The notes: generated by a model from the sequence alone, not told the origin. 64,000 nucleotides of DNA from Heterobilharzia americana (GCA_944470555.2 OX104127.1:49528934-49592933), one strand, 5' to 3'. Counted from the stretch's first letter, positions 44,350 through 56,842 are shown. Numbers and translations: made by a program.

Positions 44350-47300
44350 CCTCCAAATTGATATCAATCAAATAATCGTTGGGAAACAAAGTGAAACCGA
44401 TATGAAGACTAACATACATACTATATAGGCAGTAATAATTCTACACAACACGAACGACTTTAATATGGAGTATGTAAATATCAAAATTTAACGTTCCACT
44501 CCCCTTGTAAGCAAGATCAAATGTATACAAAGATGAATTTTACAGACTGCTCGACCCACTGGTTGATGCGTAACTAATCAATGTGTAGATATTTTTCATC
44601 ACTGGATTCATCAACTTAAGAACTACTGAAAATCACAGAGCGTACAATAGTCGTTTTTTCTCATTTTGACATACCTAAACAGTAAAACTATCAGCTGTAT
44701 ACAAGACCGAAACCAGAACTATCAGATTACAAGATGATTACCCAGCCAATGTGTGCAAAGGAAGCGATTAATATTTCCTATCAGCCTGTGACAGAATGCT
44801 TGTGTCACTTAACTAGTTTTTGAAATATCACTTGGAACGAATGTTAACCCAGGTGCTCTCAACTAATCTCATTCAAAGAAATTTCACAAAGTTGCGACCT
44901 TTCAGATCAAACATATGGATAATGAGGGTAGATGTCCATTGATAAAACTCAATAGTAAGGAAGTATGAAACAGCGAATTTCACCCCGTCGGCTGAATGAT
45001 TATCTCGTGACCTGAAGCTTTGATACCTATCTCCTATGAAACCAAATAGGCTCAGTCTTAAGAGGTTCAAAGTTAGGATTAGATATTGCTAAGTCTCCCG
45101 TAGGTTTCCAGGACTTTCAAAATAAAATCAGTTTGTGATAAGAAAAAAGTGGGCTAAAGAAACGATACACTTGTGCTTAAAAATGCGATTCATTGAGAAA
45201 TAAAGTTTGTACAGCCCATCAAGACATACAAATAGAATTCATAAAACCTTAGTCTTTCTTTTGGGTAATTGACATAGATAAAAATAGATTCGAGGCCTAT
45301 TTCCCCATCGCTCAATGCTACATAATGAAAGAACTTACGCAAAATGAAATATGATGAAATAGGAAGAAGAATAACTTAGCTTGTTTGCATCACACTACAT
45401 TACGCTTCATAAATTTTAGTTAGAATTACTCTTAACACTCTTATCATAGTTACAATAATGACTGTAACTATTACAAGCCTCAATTCAAATTCACCTTTCT
45501 TTTCATATCTAATCTCACACCCTGGAGACGCTAAACTTCATGAGATTATTACTATGTGAATCAGTATTAGCATACCTATAGCTTTGTAACATGATGTATA
45601 AAAAGAGCTGTTTAGTCTTCAAATATCCATTTATTTCTACCACAAAAGTTCTGTTAACTGCATTTTATGACATTCCTGTTTTACACAAGACAAGAAGAGG
45701 GTGTATGGTGCCTAACGCCATATCATAGTGCAAAAGATCCATCTAAATGAAAAGAGCTTTTGCAGATAAGTGGTATACAAAGTCCGTGGAAACATAAAGA
45801 ATAAGTGACTTCCGGACTTGTTCAGGTCACTGGCTACCATGAAATTTCAAACCTTTCCCCATGCACCATTGTCTTTTGCATAAAGAGAGGGTAAGTTAAC
45901 GATTAGAGAAGTAATCTCTAGAAGAAACTAACTGTTTCAGTTAGGGTTTACGCGTTTAGGGCTTACGCGTTTCAATAAAACGGATACGAAAGTGTTTACC
46001 ATGTAACAGTATTTATATTTACCTTGTCCTCAGTGCTTTCAGTAGGATAGAGGATATATCGATCGACAAGTTTTATTGGAACATTGAAAAACGTTTTTAC
46101 ACATGTTCACTGTATCACTAAAATCTACAAACAGTCAAACTAAAGACCTGTGAATGCATTTTTTCATGTTAGCTTACAAAAGTATTTTTTTTATTTACAT
46201 TCTTACAGTGATTTTGTTTCAAATTAACTGACTTTACCAGTGCTGATGCCACACTATCCAATAAAATCGAAAAAAGCCACTTATTTGAGCACCTGCAGAC
46301 AGCTGTTTGTGTGATGTGAGATATAAAAAAAGAAGTCCAGGCAAGGTGAAGAGGAATGTAATATTTTGGCAATTTTTCCTACTTCTTAACAGATTTTGGT
46401 CTGAGACGAGTTTCGAGTCTCACAATTTACGGACATTCTACACCTAAACGAATATATCCCCATTTGCTGTTAGTATTGTAAGTGAATTGAGTAACATTTA
46501 GTCGTCAGATGTACAGGAAAACAGTCTTTACCCAAAATACTCTGTGACACTTGTAAGTAAAAGAATGCTTCAAACCAAAGTGTTTCTGCCATCTAATTGC
46601 GAATTTCCAACACCTGTGGATGAATTATTGGAAATATACATTGAGGTGCATAAATTTGCCAGACAAACCTTGGTGAGGACTGAAATTCGATGTTTACAAT
46701 GCACTAGTCAGGTGGAAATAACTTTGTATTTGATAGCTGTCAAAAGTTACTTCACTTCATTCGAGATACTGTCCTGGTGTTAATAAGACAATATGTGAGT
46801 TTAACGGTATACCGAAAAACAGTCTTCAAATAAAACGCGAACACTGAACGCAGAACCAGTTTTGTGGTTTACGCATTTCGACAGCGAAGTTAATAACTTG
46901 ATTAAGGAGCAAGACATGAGAAAGAACTTTATGCACAGAAACACTGCAAGGTACCAGATACAAACAACTGGCCCCTTACTTATCAGAATACACCGTACAA
47001 ACATCATAATGTATTAGGAAAAAGTAAAAATTGAGAACAAACTTTACTCTGATACTGAAAATAATGGTCAGAACCGCTAATTATCCAACCAATTATACTG
47101 AACAATTTGTAACTCAGCCTTGAGTTAAAACTGAATTAAAACAATCGTTGGGACAAAAAGATAATGAAAATAACACCAGGTGCATATACGTACGCAAGCA
47201 TACAGATATAAATTGATGAATTAATTAATTGATGTACCAAACAAAGAAATTAATTCTCGTAAGTAAAAATTCTTTTAGTCACTTGAAATGTGAAGTGAAG

Positions 47301-47450
47301 ACTAGAATTTTTCCAGTAAATAATCCTCGCATTAATTAAAAAAGGGTTTGTTTGAATTTAAAACCATGCATTTTGAACAAAAAAGCCCTTTATAAAGATA
47401 AATAAGTGTAATCCTGTACTGGATTAGACTATTTGATATAGTATACAGTG
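44350..47450. other. AT-rich stretch with no recognised gene
   Basis: Frames at 44873-45070, 46169-46372, 46544-46783 and 46801-47007 show no recognisable domain. No familiar repeat was seen over this 3.1 kb. Confidence 0.4.
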
Positions 47451-47982
47451 GTCTAGTATTATCTACCAGATGACATTTTCACTTCCGAGTTAGAAAATGA
47501 AAAAGAAATAAGTATGTTAGACTGTAAAAGAAAACGAAGGCAAGATGTTGGTTTAGACGTAAGTGTCTACCGAAAACCATCACATTTCCAGAGACATCTA
47601 AACTTTTGATCCTCTTACCCTACATCAGTAAAGGCAGGCTGAGTCAAATGTTTAAACAATCGAGCTAAAAGTTTTTCCGGTATGTCAGCAAATTTAAATA
47701 ACGAAATAAAATATATAAGAGACTCCTTGCTTCTGAATATTTCTCCTTCTAAATTCATTCAGAAATGCCTAATGCGGCATTAAAAAAGGAAGTAGTGATG
47801 TGAGTAATAACCAAAATAATAACAAGAAATTCGACACCTGTAGTTTTGTATATAAGGAAGAGACATCAGAAACCCTACTTAGGACTCCCAACAAGACTGA
47901 GATTAAGGTGGCATTCAAACCTACAAACTAAACGGGAGACAAACATTGTCGACCTAAAGATTATATGGACGCAACTAATCGG

Positions 47983-47995
47983 AATAATTTAATTT
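47983..47995. repeat. 13-bp target duplication, left
   Basis: AATAATTTAATTT, repeated at 48360-48372 around the HH2 dimer. Confidence 0.75.
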
Positions 47996-48359
47996 AAATT
48001 AGAGGTTTGTAGGGAGTTATTTGTTGATTTCAGGTTGGTATTCACCATGAACGACATCAGTTGGGGAAACATAAGGAACCCGGGAGCGCTGGACATCCGT
48101 TTCGTCCTAGTATAGGACTCTTCAGTAGTGCACATCCATAACCCTACCCAGCCAAGGATCGAACTCACAGAATATGGACCACTGGGTTTCGACTCAGTGG
48201 CAAAGTGCTGGCCACGGAACCTGAAAGTCCTGGGTTCAACCCCTGGCACGGTGGTGGATGTGCACTCTTGAGGAGTCTCATACTAGGACAGCTGTCCAGT
48301 GCTTCCAGGTTACCAATTTCTTTCCATCTGGTGTCAGTCCGCAATGAATACCAACTTGA
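47996..48359. mobile_element. HH2 head-to-head inverted dimer inserted in PLE3
   Basis: The left arm is minus-oriented (CAGGTTGGTATTCACCATG to GGATCGAACTCACAG). The right arm is plus-oriented (CTGAAAGTCCTGGGTTCAAC to AATGAATACCAACTTGAA). The centre is the pair of tRNA-like heads. Flanked by a 13-bp target duplication, so the dimer went in as one event. Confidence 0.8.
48083..48133 (-). ncRNA. HH2 hammerhead, all core positions intact
   Basis: CTGAAGA (48125-48119) fits CUGANGA with A at position 7. Stem II GTCC-TATACTA-GGAC is perfect. GAAA is at 48103-48100, stem III is A-CGGATG-T, and predicted cleavage is after the base at 48092. Stem I has four of six pairs. It is the most complete HH2 ribozyme here except for stem I. 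Confidence 0.7.
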
Positions 48360-48372
48360 AATAATTTAATTT
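48360..48372. repeat. 13-bp target duplication, right
   Basis: AATAATTTAATTT; pairs with 47983-47995. Confidence 0.75.
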
Positions 48373-48774
48373 ACCAAACACTATCCCATGACTGATATCA
48401 AGTGCATAGGTCAAACTAGCCGAATGAGGTCAGTCAGATTGACGGAACACAAGAACCTGGCTAAGTCTAGAATGGTAGACCCTAATGAGATGAGTAATCC
48501 AGCGAAAAGTTAATCTACGTCTGTGCATGCAACAACACGCTACCACACAATAGAGTGGAATAGAACTACAGTCCTGGAGGCTAACGTATTTAAGTGGAGA
48601 GAGGGGTTTATTACTGAATCTCTCTTCATCAAATCAACACCTAACACATGTAATCGTAATAACGTAACACCAATAGTGAATGTGTGTGAAATTTCACTAC
48701 AAATTACGTCAAAGAATGGAAAGCAACAGAACTATAAAACCAGACCAGAAAGGTGAGTAGTTACCTTGATTTGA

Positions 48775-49375
48775 TTATAAACAATAAAATCCCACTCGAA
48801 ACGTTATATAGTAAATAATAATATACCACCGTGCCCGATATCGAATAGACTAATCTTATATGGAATTACATTCTACCACAGTGCCAAATTTGATACTTGC
48901 ATCAATTGGTGAATAAGCGTCTCGGTTTGATCATCATATATCTGTCGCCTTTGTGTGAACCAAAAGACTGAACGAATTCAATTCATCTCAATGCTTTCAA
49001 AGTACGGTTGACATTTAAAAATCAAGTTAGTGATTAAAAAAAGGCGTATTATTGTTAATATTAGAACGGAAATATGGTACAGTATGGGTGCCAAGAGACG
49101 TACTACACAAATTCAGAAATTATTAATATGAAGACAAAGAAAATGGAAGATAGAATGCAGATAAAAACATAAATCGGTTGTAAAATGACCAGTCCCAAAG
49201 ATACATTCGAAGAAACATTCACTACTTTTGTTCTCCTTCTAAGTAACCAAAGAAACAATAAAACTACAGAGTGTCCAAGCGGCTGAAGTATGTGTTTCAA
49301 GAACACAATACCCCACTGAATGATAATCTTTATCATACCCAAACAAGCGCCACTTCATGTCAAAATTACTTCAAA
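48775..49375. other. AT-rich stretch with no recognised gene
   Basis: Nothing recognised. Confidence 0.45.
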
Positions 49376-49379
49376 GATG

Positions 49380-51930
49380 TTTCTACCTGATTCTGCAGAG
49401 ACAGTGGCGATTGGACATGTAGAGTCGCCGAATATAATCAACTCAAACAGGTCACTTTTCACAGGTGTGGAGCAGAAATGCCAGCACTAACGCGTTCTGT
49501 ATCCGACATTCTACATCAAGGTTAAATGGCGACGGTGCTATAACCAATCCAGATAGGAGTCTACCACTCTTGCTTACGATGTGCAGCTGGAAAACAAGTC
49601 ACCTACGTCTCCACCAGCATTCAGACAACGACTCAGATAAATACACTCTTCGACAACTTCAAGTGGTTCAACAAGTGTGAGCGAAGGCACAGGCTCTTAT
49701 CAATCTTGTAGAAATACTGCACTTCAGCGGTGTAAAGCGAGCATCGTACTTACGAACAGCGAGTGCGCGTGATTGAACAGCCTGTGTGTTATCGCACAGA
49801 AAAATAGTATCTTCCGTATACTCAAGGTCAGAAGGTCTTTCACTAGGTAATAGATCTACACTACCACCACACCTTTCATTTACAGCCGTCCCTAGAATAG
49901 CACAGATGGTAAAGTTGAAAAAAATGCCGAAATCAGCAAAACTTATGTAACCCCATTATTAGTTTAGAACAATGGATATGTGTGACTTCAAACCTTTGTC
50001 TTAGATGTCGAAGCATAGGTTTGTCAAGATGTTAGCGAAATTCTCATAGACACCTCTCTATAACAGCTAACTTTAGATTAAAACAACATCTAACGAATCG
50101 AAGTCAGCCGTAACATGAGAAAATACCAGGACCTTTGTTCTCCAATACGTGCAACGGTGTTAAAGCATCTGACGGAGGGTGAACACGTGATCAGTGAATC
50201 CACGATTCGGACGTAACTAGACCCGCTCCCCTTGCTCTTTGCTAAATATGATAGCAACCAACACTTTAGACGTTAATGTTAGTAAAATTATACCCTAATG
50301 ACCATCACGTATAATAAGTAAACTCTTTTTAAAGATGGATGCAAAAATAGATTCATTCCAGAGTGATGGAACACTCTCAGTCTGCTTTACTTCTTCAAAC
50401 AAAGTAGCCAGTACTCTGACTGAAGTTTTGTTTCAATCCTTAAAATGAACCGGCGATGGGTTATTCGGGCCATGTGCTTTACGGTGCTCCAGAATCTGAA
50501 GTCCCTCACAGAACTCCGTTTTGTTAGACGGATCGATATAAACTAGCCATAGGGTACAAAGCATTCAGAACGGTGTTCTTAGAGCGGTAGTCCGGCTGAA
50601 CTACTTTTCAAAGTGCTCCGGCCAGCATTTTAGGTATCTATGACAGTTGGTGACTGGCTAACCATCTACTTCATAAACCATCTCACTGACACTACACTTC
50701 CAGTTTCTGGTGGCTCGGGTGAGCAGGAACAGCTTCCGACTACCACCAGATACTCCTACTGTTTCCATTTCACTCATGCACTCTGGCTGCCAGGTCTCGC
50801 ACTCCTTATGCGAGTGCTGTTTTATCAATCCCATAACTGAATCACGTACACAAGTGTACTCTTTACTTGCCGGAATAAACCAACGAGCGTCAAGAAGTTG
50901 GAAGGAGCTCATGGAGACTCAGCGTTTATAACCTAGGTGTTCTTCAGAGCTACAAACAGCTTCACTCGCTGTTTTTACTGAATCTTGTAAATGTGTATAA
51001 TACCCATCCATAATTTCCGGACGTTTAACAGCTAGCGTTGAATCTACCTAGGATTAGTGTTTTGTTGCAACACTAGGTACAATCAGTTTGCTTACGATAA
51101 CGCGTTTCGGATGACGATTTTGATCACCAAAATCCAGAACGGAGTCAACAAACACTAAAGCGTGATCAGAGTTCAGGCAGCTGCTCTAGAAGAAGCGACA
51201 GTCCTGAAAACAATCACGCCATCGGTACCTAAGTGCAATACAATGTATTTGAGTTTAGGTTTCAGTCGCAGGTAGAAAACGTCGAACAGAATATTGGCGA
51301 TATTTGTGCAGTAGGTTACTGCCACCTAGAAACAAGTGCCAATCTACGCAAAGCCGAAGAATACGTTCTCTATTATCTGATCTGCAACTGACTAAACTTT
51401 ATTGACCATGTAAACAACCATCCCTTGCATATAGATGCCCAAACTACGCATTCAATTCCTCAGCTAACACTACAATATCTGTCAAGTACACTTGGTAGAG
51501 AACGCCACTCAGTTTATGGCAGAACTCATCCTTAAATCCATCTAGGCTACAGTCAACCCGGGTACAGGCAGAGATGACAAAGAGAAATCTTTTCTCCCTC
51601 CAGTTACTTTTCTCCCTAATCGAACCTTTTGAGCTATGAGCACGCGGACAATTGCTGCTGAAGTCCAAGTTGGCTAGTTCAGCTTCGGCCCTGGCGTCTA
51701 GTGCAACACTACACTAGCACAATCAAGGCCGGTTGCTGATACCACAGGGCCACTGTATAATTGCACTATGAATAGACTTTTCGAAAGTACAGATGCAGAA
51801 GTTATTCGTAGCATCTCACTGGGATTTTGTATTTCGATCTTTGAGATAAAACGTACATCAACAGCAAGGCTTTGCAGAAACTCAGCCAAACTTATCCGTT
51901 GTCGGATCTGAATCAAGGTTTAAACGTTGA
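49380..51930 (-). pseudogene. Old non-LTR retrotransposon relic (APE endonuclease plus reverse transcriptase)
   Basis: A more GC-balanced block. From 51930 downward: RQRISLAEFLQSLAVDVRF (endonuclease start), FLFVISACTRVDCSLDGFKD and LTDIVVLAEELNA (51600-51445), then RYRWRDCFQDC and LNSDHALVF near 51225-51120. These match an APE endonuclease from a family different from the SR2-like copies. RT pieces follow: LQILEHRKAHGPNNPS (near 50500), a VPSLWNESIFASIFKK-like block (near 50370), LRFVRCCF in a motif-A-like context (near 50100), LEYTEDTIFLCDN (motif C relic, near 49820), and a C-terminal piece near 49550-49400. There are many stops and frameshifts, and catalytic aspartates are altered (YTED). 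No target duplication or tail was identified. In flukes such fragments are commonly mis-annotated as host endonuclease genes. Confidence 0.8.
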
Positions 51931-51934
51931 AGGC

Positions 51935-52685
51935 GGCCTAGTCAAACGGTGCATGCTATTTGAGAACAGCTGTATCAAATATTATGCTGAAGAATAGTCT
52001 TCCAGAAGTAACTGTTTAGCGATTTTGGACGGTTCAGACATTCTGAAACTTTAGTCAGTAAAAAGAATAGCGCGAAACTAAGATACATATAAAGATGAAT
52101 TTGAAAATGATGACAGAAAAACAATATATTTCAAACGTAAAAATAACGATTATATAGAGACAAATTGAATGAATGATAAGAAAGCTTGTCAAAGAATGAA
52201 TTAAGTTTCGTATGAGAATTGATTTATACTGAATCCTAGTTCACGTTGGTGAAAGTCATCGTGCTTGTCAATAGAATATGATCCCAACCCATCCTGATAC
52301 CAGGAAAACACTTTGTCAGGCTAGAAATTAAGAGTCAGAAAACGCTGATCGTAAAGAAAATACTCTATTCTTCTCACAGGTATGTTACTGTTGTGATATT
52401 CAAGCGTAATATACCATTAATTTTACATCGTCAAAAGATTCGGATAGATATATTATGAATTCTTCGGCCGTATTCACCAAGCATTTTCCGCAAATCCGAA
52501 CAAAAGACATCATTATGGTAGATGAATTAGGAACTGCTCACAACAATATGAAATGAGAGTGGAACTTGGGCGTTAAGGCAGGGTATCATCCCATATTAGA
52601 TTATGAATTTGATATATATATAAAGAGACGAATATCAGTAAACTAGGTTATCTACACAACAAAATCAACAAATTCCTAAAATTGA
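51935..52685. other. AT-rich stretch with no recognised gene
   Basis: Nothing recognised. Confidence 0.45.
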
Positions 52686-52689
52686 TAGC

Positions 52690-52995
52690 GAGTAATTATT
52701 GAAGATGAAATGAAGATCTGAGTCGTGGCAGGATTCAAAACAGTGACTTCTGTGTTACCCACCTGGTGGTGAATTCGTGTTGTTTTACTATCGTTTAGTC
52801 GTATTCACATGCACTGTCGAGTCAAAACTTCTCATCCTAACCCAAATTGAGCTGAATTAGGGTGAAGAAGCATCATATCGATCACCAGTTTGACTATCTG
52901 AGATAACTGCAGTTAAGCAGACTTGATATCCGGTGATGATTGAAGGTGAAATGAAAATTTGGGGCGCGGCACGATTCGAAACAGCGGCCTCCTAA
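52690..52995. repeat. T3 repeat, rearranged pair
   Basis: One end reads AATTATTGAAGATGAAATGA (52694). A second conserved end GTGATGATTGAAGGTGAAAT (52933) follows the tail TTGACTATCTGAGATAACTG. The interior 52770-52900 matches the family tail region seen at 9440-9530 (reverse of AATTCA-type and GAATGAGAAGT words). Confidence 0.6.
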
Positions 52996-52999
52996 TAGA

Positions 53000-53680
53000 C
53001 AGAAAAAATCATAGGAGTGCCTTGACCAATCCCTAGTTATCCTTTGTACCCATAATTTATATACAACTGTAGTATAATTTAACTTTTGGAATCATCTATA
53101 CAGCAATGTCAGTAAATCTATTCAACTTCACATTTTCAAAGGAAAAACAGCAAAATTAAAAAATTTGGGAAATTCTGAGGTACCTTGTATTAGAAAAAGT
53201 ATTTGGAATAAAATGTGCCTTAGACTTGTGTACACTTACTCTACCCTACAGTACGAACATTTGCTACCAATCATATTACAAGTATGAAACAAGAATGAAG
53301 CACTGTCGATTTGACGTAGAATACTAACTTGTGCTACAGTGTGATTCATGAGTTTTCATCTTTTTTGAGCACCAGGTAATTAATTTAACTAGTTTGTCTA
53401 CTAGCAAAGTGTCAGAATTCTTCTTTGCTTAATAAGCAGTTCCAATAAATACTGGTCATAACCTTATTACAGTGTAAACTTCCGAAAATTCCTATGAAAA
53501 CTGGGAATTGTTCTTTAGATAGGTAGACTAGAAATAGAGAAGGTAAACCTGCTACATTCCACGAATAGAAGTGATCTAAACAAGTTAAGTGGTAAGAAAG
53601 TGAAAAAATCACAGCCCTTATTTACCTTTGATATATTACTCTATAAACATCGATTGAACGCGGCCAAAATCTGATATAAG
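53000..53680. other. AT-rich stretch with no recognised gene
   Basis: Nothing recognised. Confidence 0.45.
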
Positions 53681-53682
53681 AG

Positions 53683-53742
53683 TGAACAGTGGCTAGCATT
53701 AGAATCCAGGACATGTGTTTCGTCCTTTTCGGGACTCATCAG
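53683..53742 (-). ncRNA. HH1 fragment starting at a perfect hammerhead core
   Basis: The minus strand starts at CTGATGA (53742-53736), then GTCC-CGAAAA-GGAC, GAAA, A-CACATG-T, C (53710) and CTGGATTC, ending with the HH1 3' flank AATGCTAGCCACTG. Every core base and stem II are canonical, but the upstream strand of stem I is missing: homology to HH1 stops exactly at the first core base. Confidence 0.75.
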
Positions 53743-53749
53743 TCACATT

Positions 53750-54435
53750 TTACCATCAAATATCATTCTATGATAATCTCACTAGATTTGCCTCCAACAT
53801 TCTGATTTTTTTAATTCTCAGTAGATGAGATTAGAATAAATAATTGACGTTATTTGGATTTGTGATAAAAGTTAACCAGTAAACTAATTTTATGATATAC
53901 AGATTAAAACCTTAAAATGGGCATCTTAGAATATACATAACCAAAATGATTGATAAAAGTATTGAAGCATTTCAATTTATAATTACTCTTAACCAATAAT
54001 CACTTAATCAAATTATGTTTTACATTTTCGTTCAAGTGATAAAACGGTTTTACTGCCAACAAACAAAACTACAGCTCACATGATTCGATATAAATCAAGC
54101 GTTAAAAAATTAAAAAATGCAGATACTGGAAAACCACTGTATATATAATTACTGTAACTATGCTCCATGTATGTTCACAAAAAAATACAGAAGCCAAATG
54201 CAATTCACTATTCACGTGAAATAAACCAGTTTTAGCTACAAAGGGATAGTTATATATGATCATATAACAAAAAGCTCATTTTTGAATTATATCTTCAAGT
54301 GACCTTTTTCCACTGTGAATGAATAGTTCATTTCACCTGTAAATGCTTATTATTGTGCACATTTGAAAGTTCAAATTCAATGAAAATATTATTTGGTAGC
54401 AATCAAATTAGTGTATCAATTCTGAAAAATATGCT
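53750..54435. other. AT-rich stretch with no recognised gene
   Basis: Nothing recognised. Confidence 0.45.
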
Positions 54436-54439
54436 GTTC

Positions 54440-54632
54440 AAATTTTTTAGGATTTATTGATTTAGGTTGGTATTCACCATATGTTGACATCAAATGGAGA
54501 AACATTGGAAACCTGGAGGCACTAGACCACAAAATAGTGGTCTGCGACGCATGACCCTGCCCTCTAGGCATTGAATCCCAGACCTTCGAGTTCTGAAGTC
54601 AGCACGTTTCTATTGAACCACTGGGTCGAAAT
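54440..54632 (-). mobile_element. HH2 copy with the ribozyme removed
   Basis: TTTAGGTTGGTATTCACCAT (reverse of the tail) leads to GGAGGCACTAGACC, three or four bases past the cleavage position, where homology stops. After about 25 unrelated bases it resumes at GCATGACCCTGCCC with the reversed box B region (TTGAATCCCAGACC) and head (GAACCACTGGGTCGAA). Confidence 0.65.
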
Positions 54633-54639
54633 TCTGTTT

Positions 54640-55277
54640 CATCAAAAAAATGAAGTCTACTCAATAAACATATGAACACTTGTACAGCAGGCAATGAGCA
54701 GCATCTATTGTATGAGGACTGTTATTGATACTGTCTAGTTGCCCAGATCTCGGTGGGTAGAGCGAGGTTCAAACGCGTGATGCATCGATTAAAATTCAAA
54801 AGTCTAAACTACTGAGTACAACTACACCTACATCACATCAGCAACAGCCTGAATGATGAGAGCTTCATTCAAGGTTTTTCTTTGTTATCCAACATTTAAA
54901 GTTATAGAATGTGTTATACTTTCAAGAAATTGACCATTTTTGTCTTCTAACGCAGGCTGTTCCACAACTCATTTCACCTATGACATCTTAGTGTACTTTC
55001 AATCATAAAAATGGGAACCACACTTCGGTCTTAGTCATTTCAGATGGCAAATAAACAAATAATTATTAATGGGCAGCTTGTAACACACTTATTGTACAAA
55101 CTACAAAAATCCTCCGTAAATAAGGAATGATGAACAAGGAATGTGAGTAAGGTATGTTGAAACATGAAGGTTTTAACCTGTTATGTCAAGACCAGTCACC
55201 GAAGCAAAAAATCATGAAAGATGAACAGGAAAATTTTAAACAGAATAAATCAGTCACTTAAAATATAAATAAATTCA

Positions 55278-55280
<3 letters not shown>
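54640..55280. other. AT-rich stretch with no recognised gene
   Basis: GGTGGGTAGAGCGAGGTTCA at 54755 has a faint tRNA-like look but no full arm set. Confidence 0.4.

Positions 55281-55331
<51 letters not shown>
55281..55331. repeat. (AT)n microsatellite
   Basis: About 25 units. Confidence 0.95.
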
Positions 55332-55335
<4 letters not shown>

Positions 55336-55867
55336 GGCTATTTTCAGGCCTTTCTAGGTTTGATCTTATATAGAAAGAAAACTAGATCGGATTCAGAGCG
55401 ACTTATCACGTTAACCTGAAGTCTAGGGAGTTGAACTGAGTAGATACCATTCATTATATCTCTGAATTGAGCTATTAAGCAACCATTGAGTATTAGTAAC
55501 AATGAAGAAGAACATGCTGACAGTGACAACTCTGATTCATAACACTGGACGCCAAAATCATCCTTCATTTCTGAGGTATTCATCGAAACTAAACATTACT
55601 ATTGTTACAGTTTAAATTACTTTGTGTAACAGTTCAAGAGTGATTGTCTCCTCAAAACACTTGAAATTCAGTAGCTCCAATTCAACGATTTCCCAGACAG
55701 AATATCAGTATGGTAAGTTCAATCAGTACTATATCTCGGCAACCATGTAGTTAGAAGTCCTAATTATCAGAAACACCTGATATTACAGTAAATATTAATA
55801 ATAAAGCATTCATTATGAGTAAATGATTTTCTACACAAACCTAAGTTTAAGTTCATGACAAAAAAGT

Positions 55868-56040
55868 AGACCCGTGGCTCAGTGATTTAAGGAGATGACC
55901 ATCACCCGACGGATCATGGCCTCGAGCCCTGCTCAATCTACAGAAGTTTGGGCATCCAGGTAGTATCACTAGTCGTCACACAATAGGTATGGCTCACTGC
56001 CTACTGCACGGATGTGCACAAGGTGGCTGAGTGCATTTCG
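55868..56040 (+). mobile_element. T5 tRNA-headed repeat
   Basis: CCCGTGGCTCAGTGATTTAA (box-A-like) and TGGCCTCGAGCCCTGCTC (box-B-like), then CATCCAGGTAGTATCACTAG and GGTATGGCTCACTGCC, shared with 41158-41330. Probably a separate SINE family. No hammerhead is visible. Confidence 0.65.
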
Positions 56041-56119
56041 TTCGTCTGTTTCCATAACAATAGAGAATATATACACTTTCTGGGGAAATTGAATAAGATT
56101 GCTTGAAGAAAGATGACTA

Positions 56120-56290
56120 TCGTGACTCGGTAGTTTAGTAGATAAGGCTCTGACATTCAGTGTGATACATGCTGGTTTCCTGTCTCAATGGGAATATCAT
56201 CACTCACTGAGATCCAGGCGTATCCAGTAGATGAGTTTCAAATAGGATGGAAATCCCGTCCTAGATTCCCACTGCAAGAGTCAACACCAA
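56120..56290 (+). mobile_element. HH1 copy with inactivated ribozyme
   Basis: Head CGGTAGTTTAGTAGATAAGG, then TCACTCACTGAGATCCAGG and a hammerhead relic TAGATGAGTTTCAAATAGGA with GGAAA. The first core base and U are lost. Stem I ATCCAG/CTAGAT survives with one mismatch. The 3' flank is TTCCCACTGC. Confidence 0.7.
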
Positions 56291-56842
56291 CAAAATTATG
56301 AATACGATTGCATTAAAAAAAACATTCAAGTATTACAGTCAGTGCCAGCGCTATCCATGCAGAGATGAGATGATAGAGTTTCAACAGGACACACGTCTCA
56401 CTAAAAATCAGTAAAGTAGGTTACATAATTTTCTAAACGTCTATAACTACTACATACTACCAAGTTCATGAGACAATTACACCTGAGTGACACAACATCA
56501 ATTTTACCTTATTTAAGCGAACAAAATTCAGATGACTGTAATGTTTTTCTTATCAAAACGTGATTACTTTCAAAAGTCATTTTGATAATAGTTGGTATGA
56601 AAGTATTTTTGTTGGAAAATGTAGTCAGAATATGAGGAAACTTGTATAGATGACACATGATTGTGAAAAGGTTATCAAAAGTTCACAGAAATCTATCTCA
56701 ACTACGCAGAAGAAATTGTATGAGATTAAAAAGGTGAACGGATTAATATAGAAATGCTAGTAAGTAAGAATTTGACAAAAATAAAAGAGCTAACTAACAA
56801 AATATGCTGTTCAATGTTTCAATCATTTTGCATCACATCAGC

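Larger units (their letters stand above)
47455..48770 (+). pseudogene. PLE3 relic: RT C-terminus and GIY-YIG part, interrupted by HH2
   Basis: 47550-47600 encodes DVSVYRKPSHFQRHLNF, the PLE motif after the RT. It is followed by a region with stops and then KDYMDATNRNNLI just before 47995. After the inserted HH2 dimer the frame resumes near 48373, with a shift, as TEHKNLAKSRMVDPNEMSNP (48447-48505) and TIEWNRTTVLEANVFKWREG (48547-48606), the region after the GIY-YIG core in PLE proteins. It is broken by several stops, and the RT N-terminal half is absent. Confidence 0.75.

Noticed and set aside
55344..55583. 79-residue minus-strand frame as a small gene
   Set aside because: It has a methionine start, plausible composition and a GTATAT after its end, but no domain, no promoter or acceptor evidence, and it lies against an AT tract.
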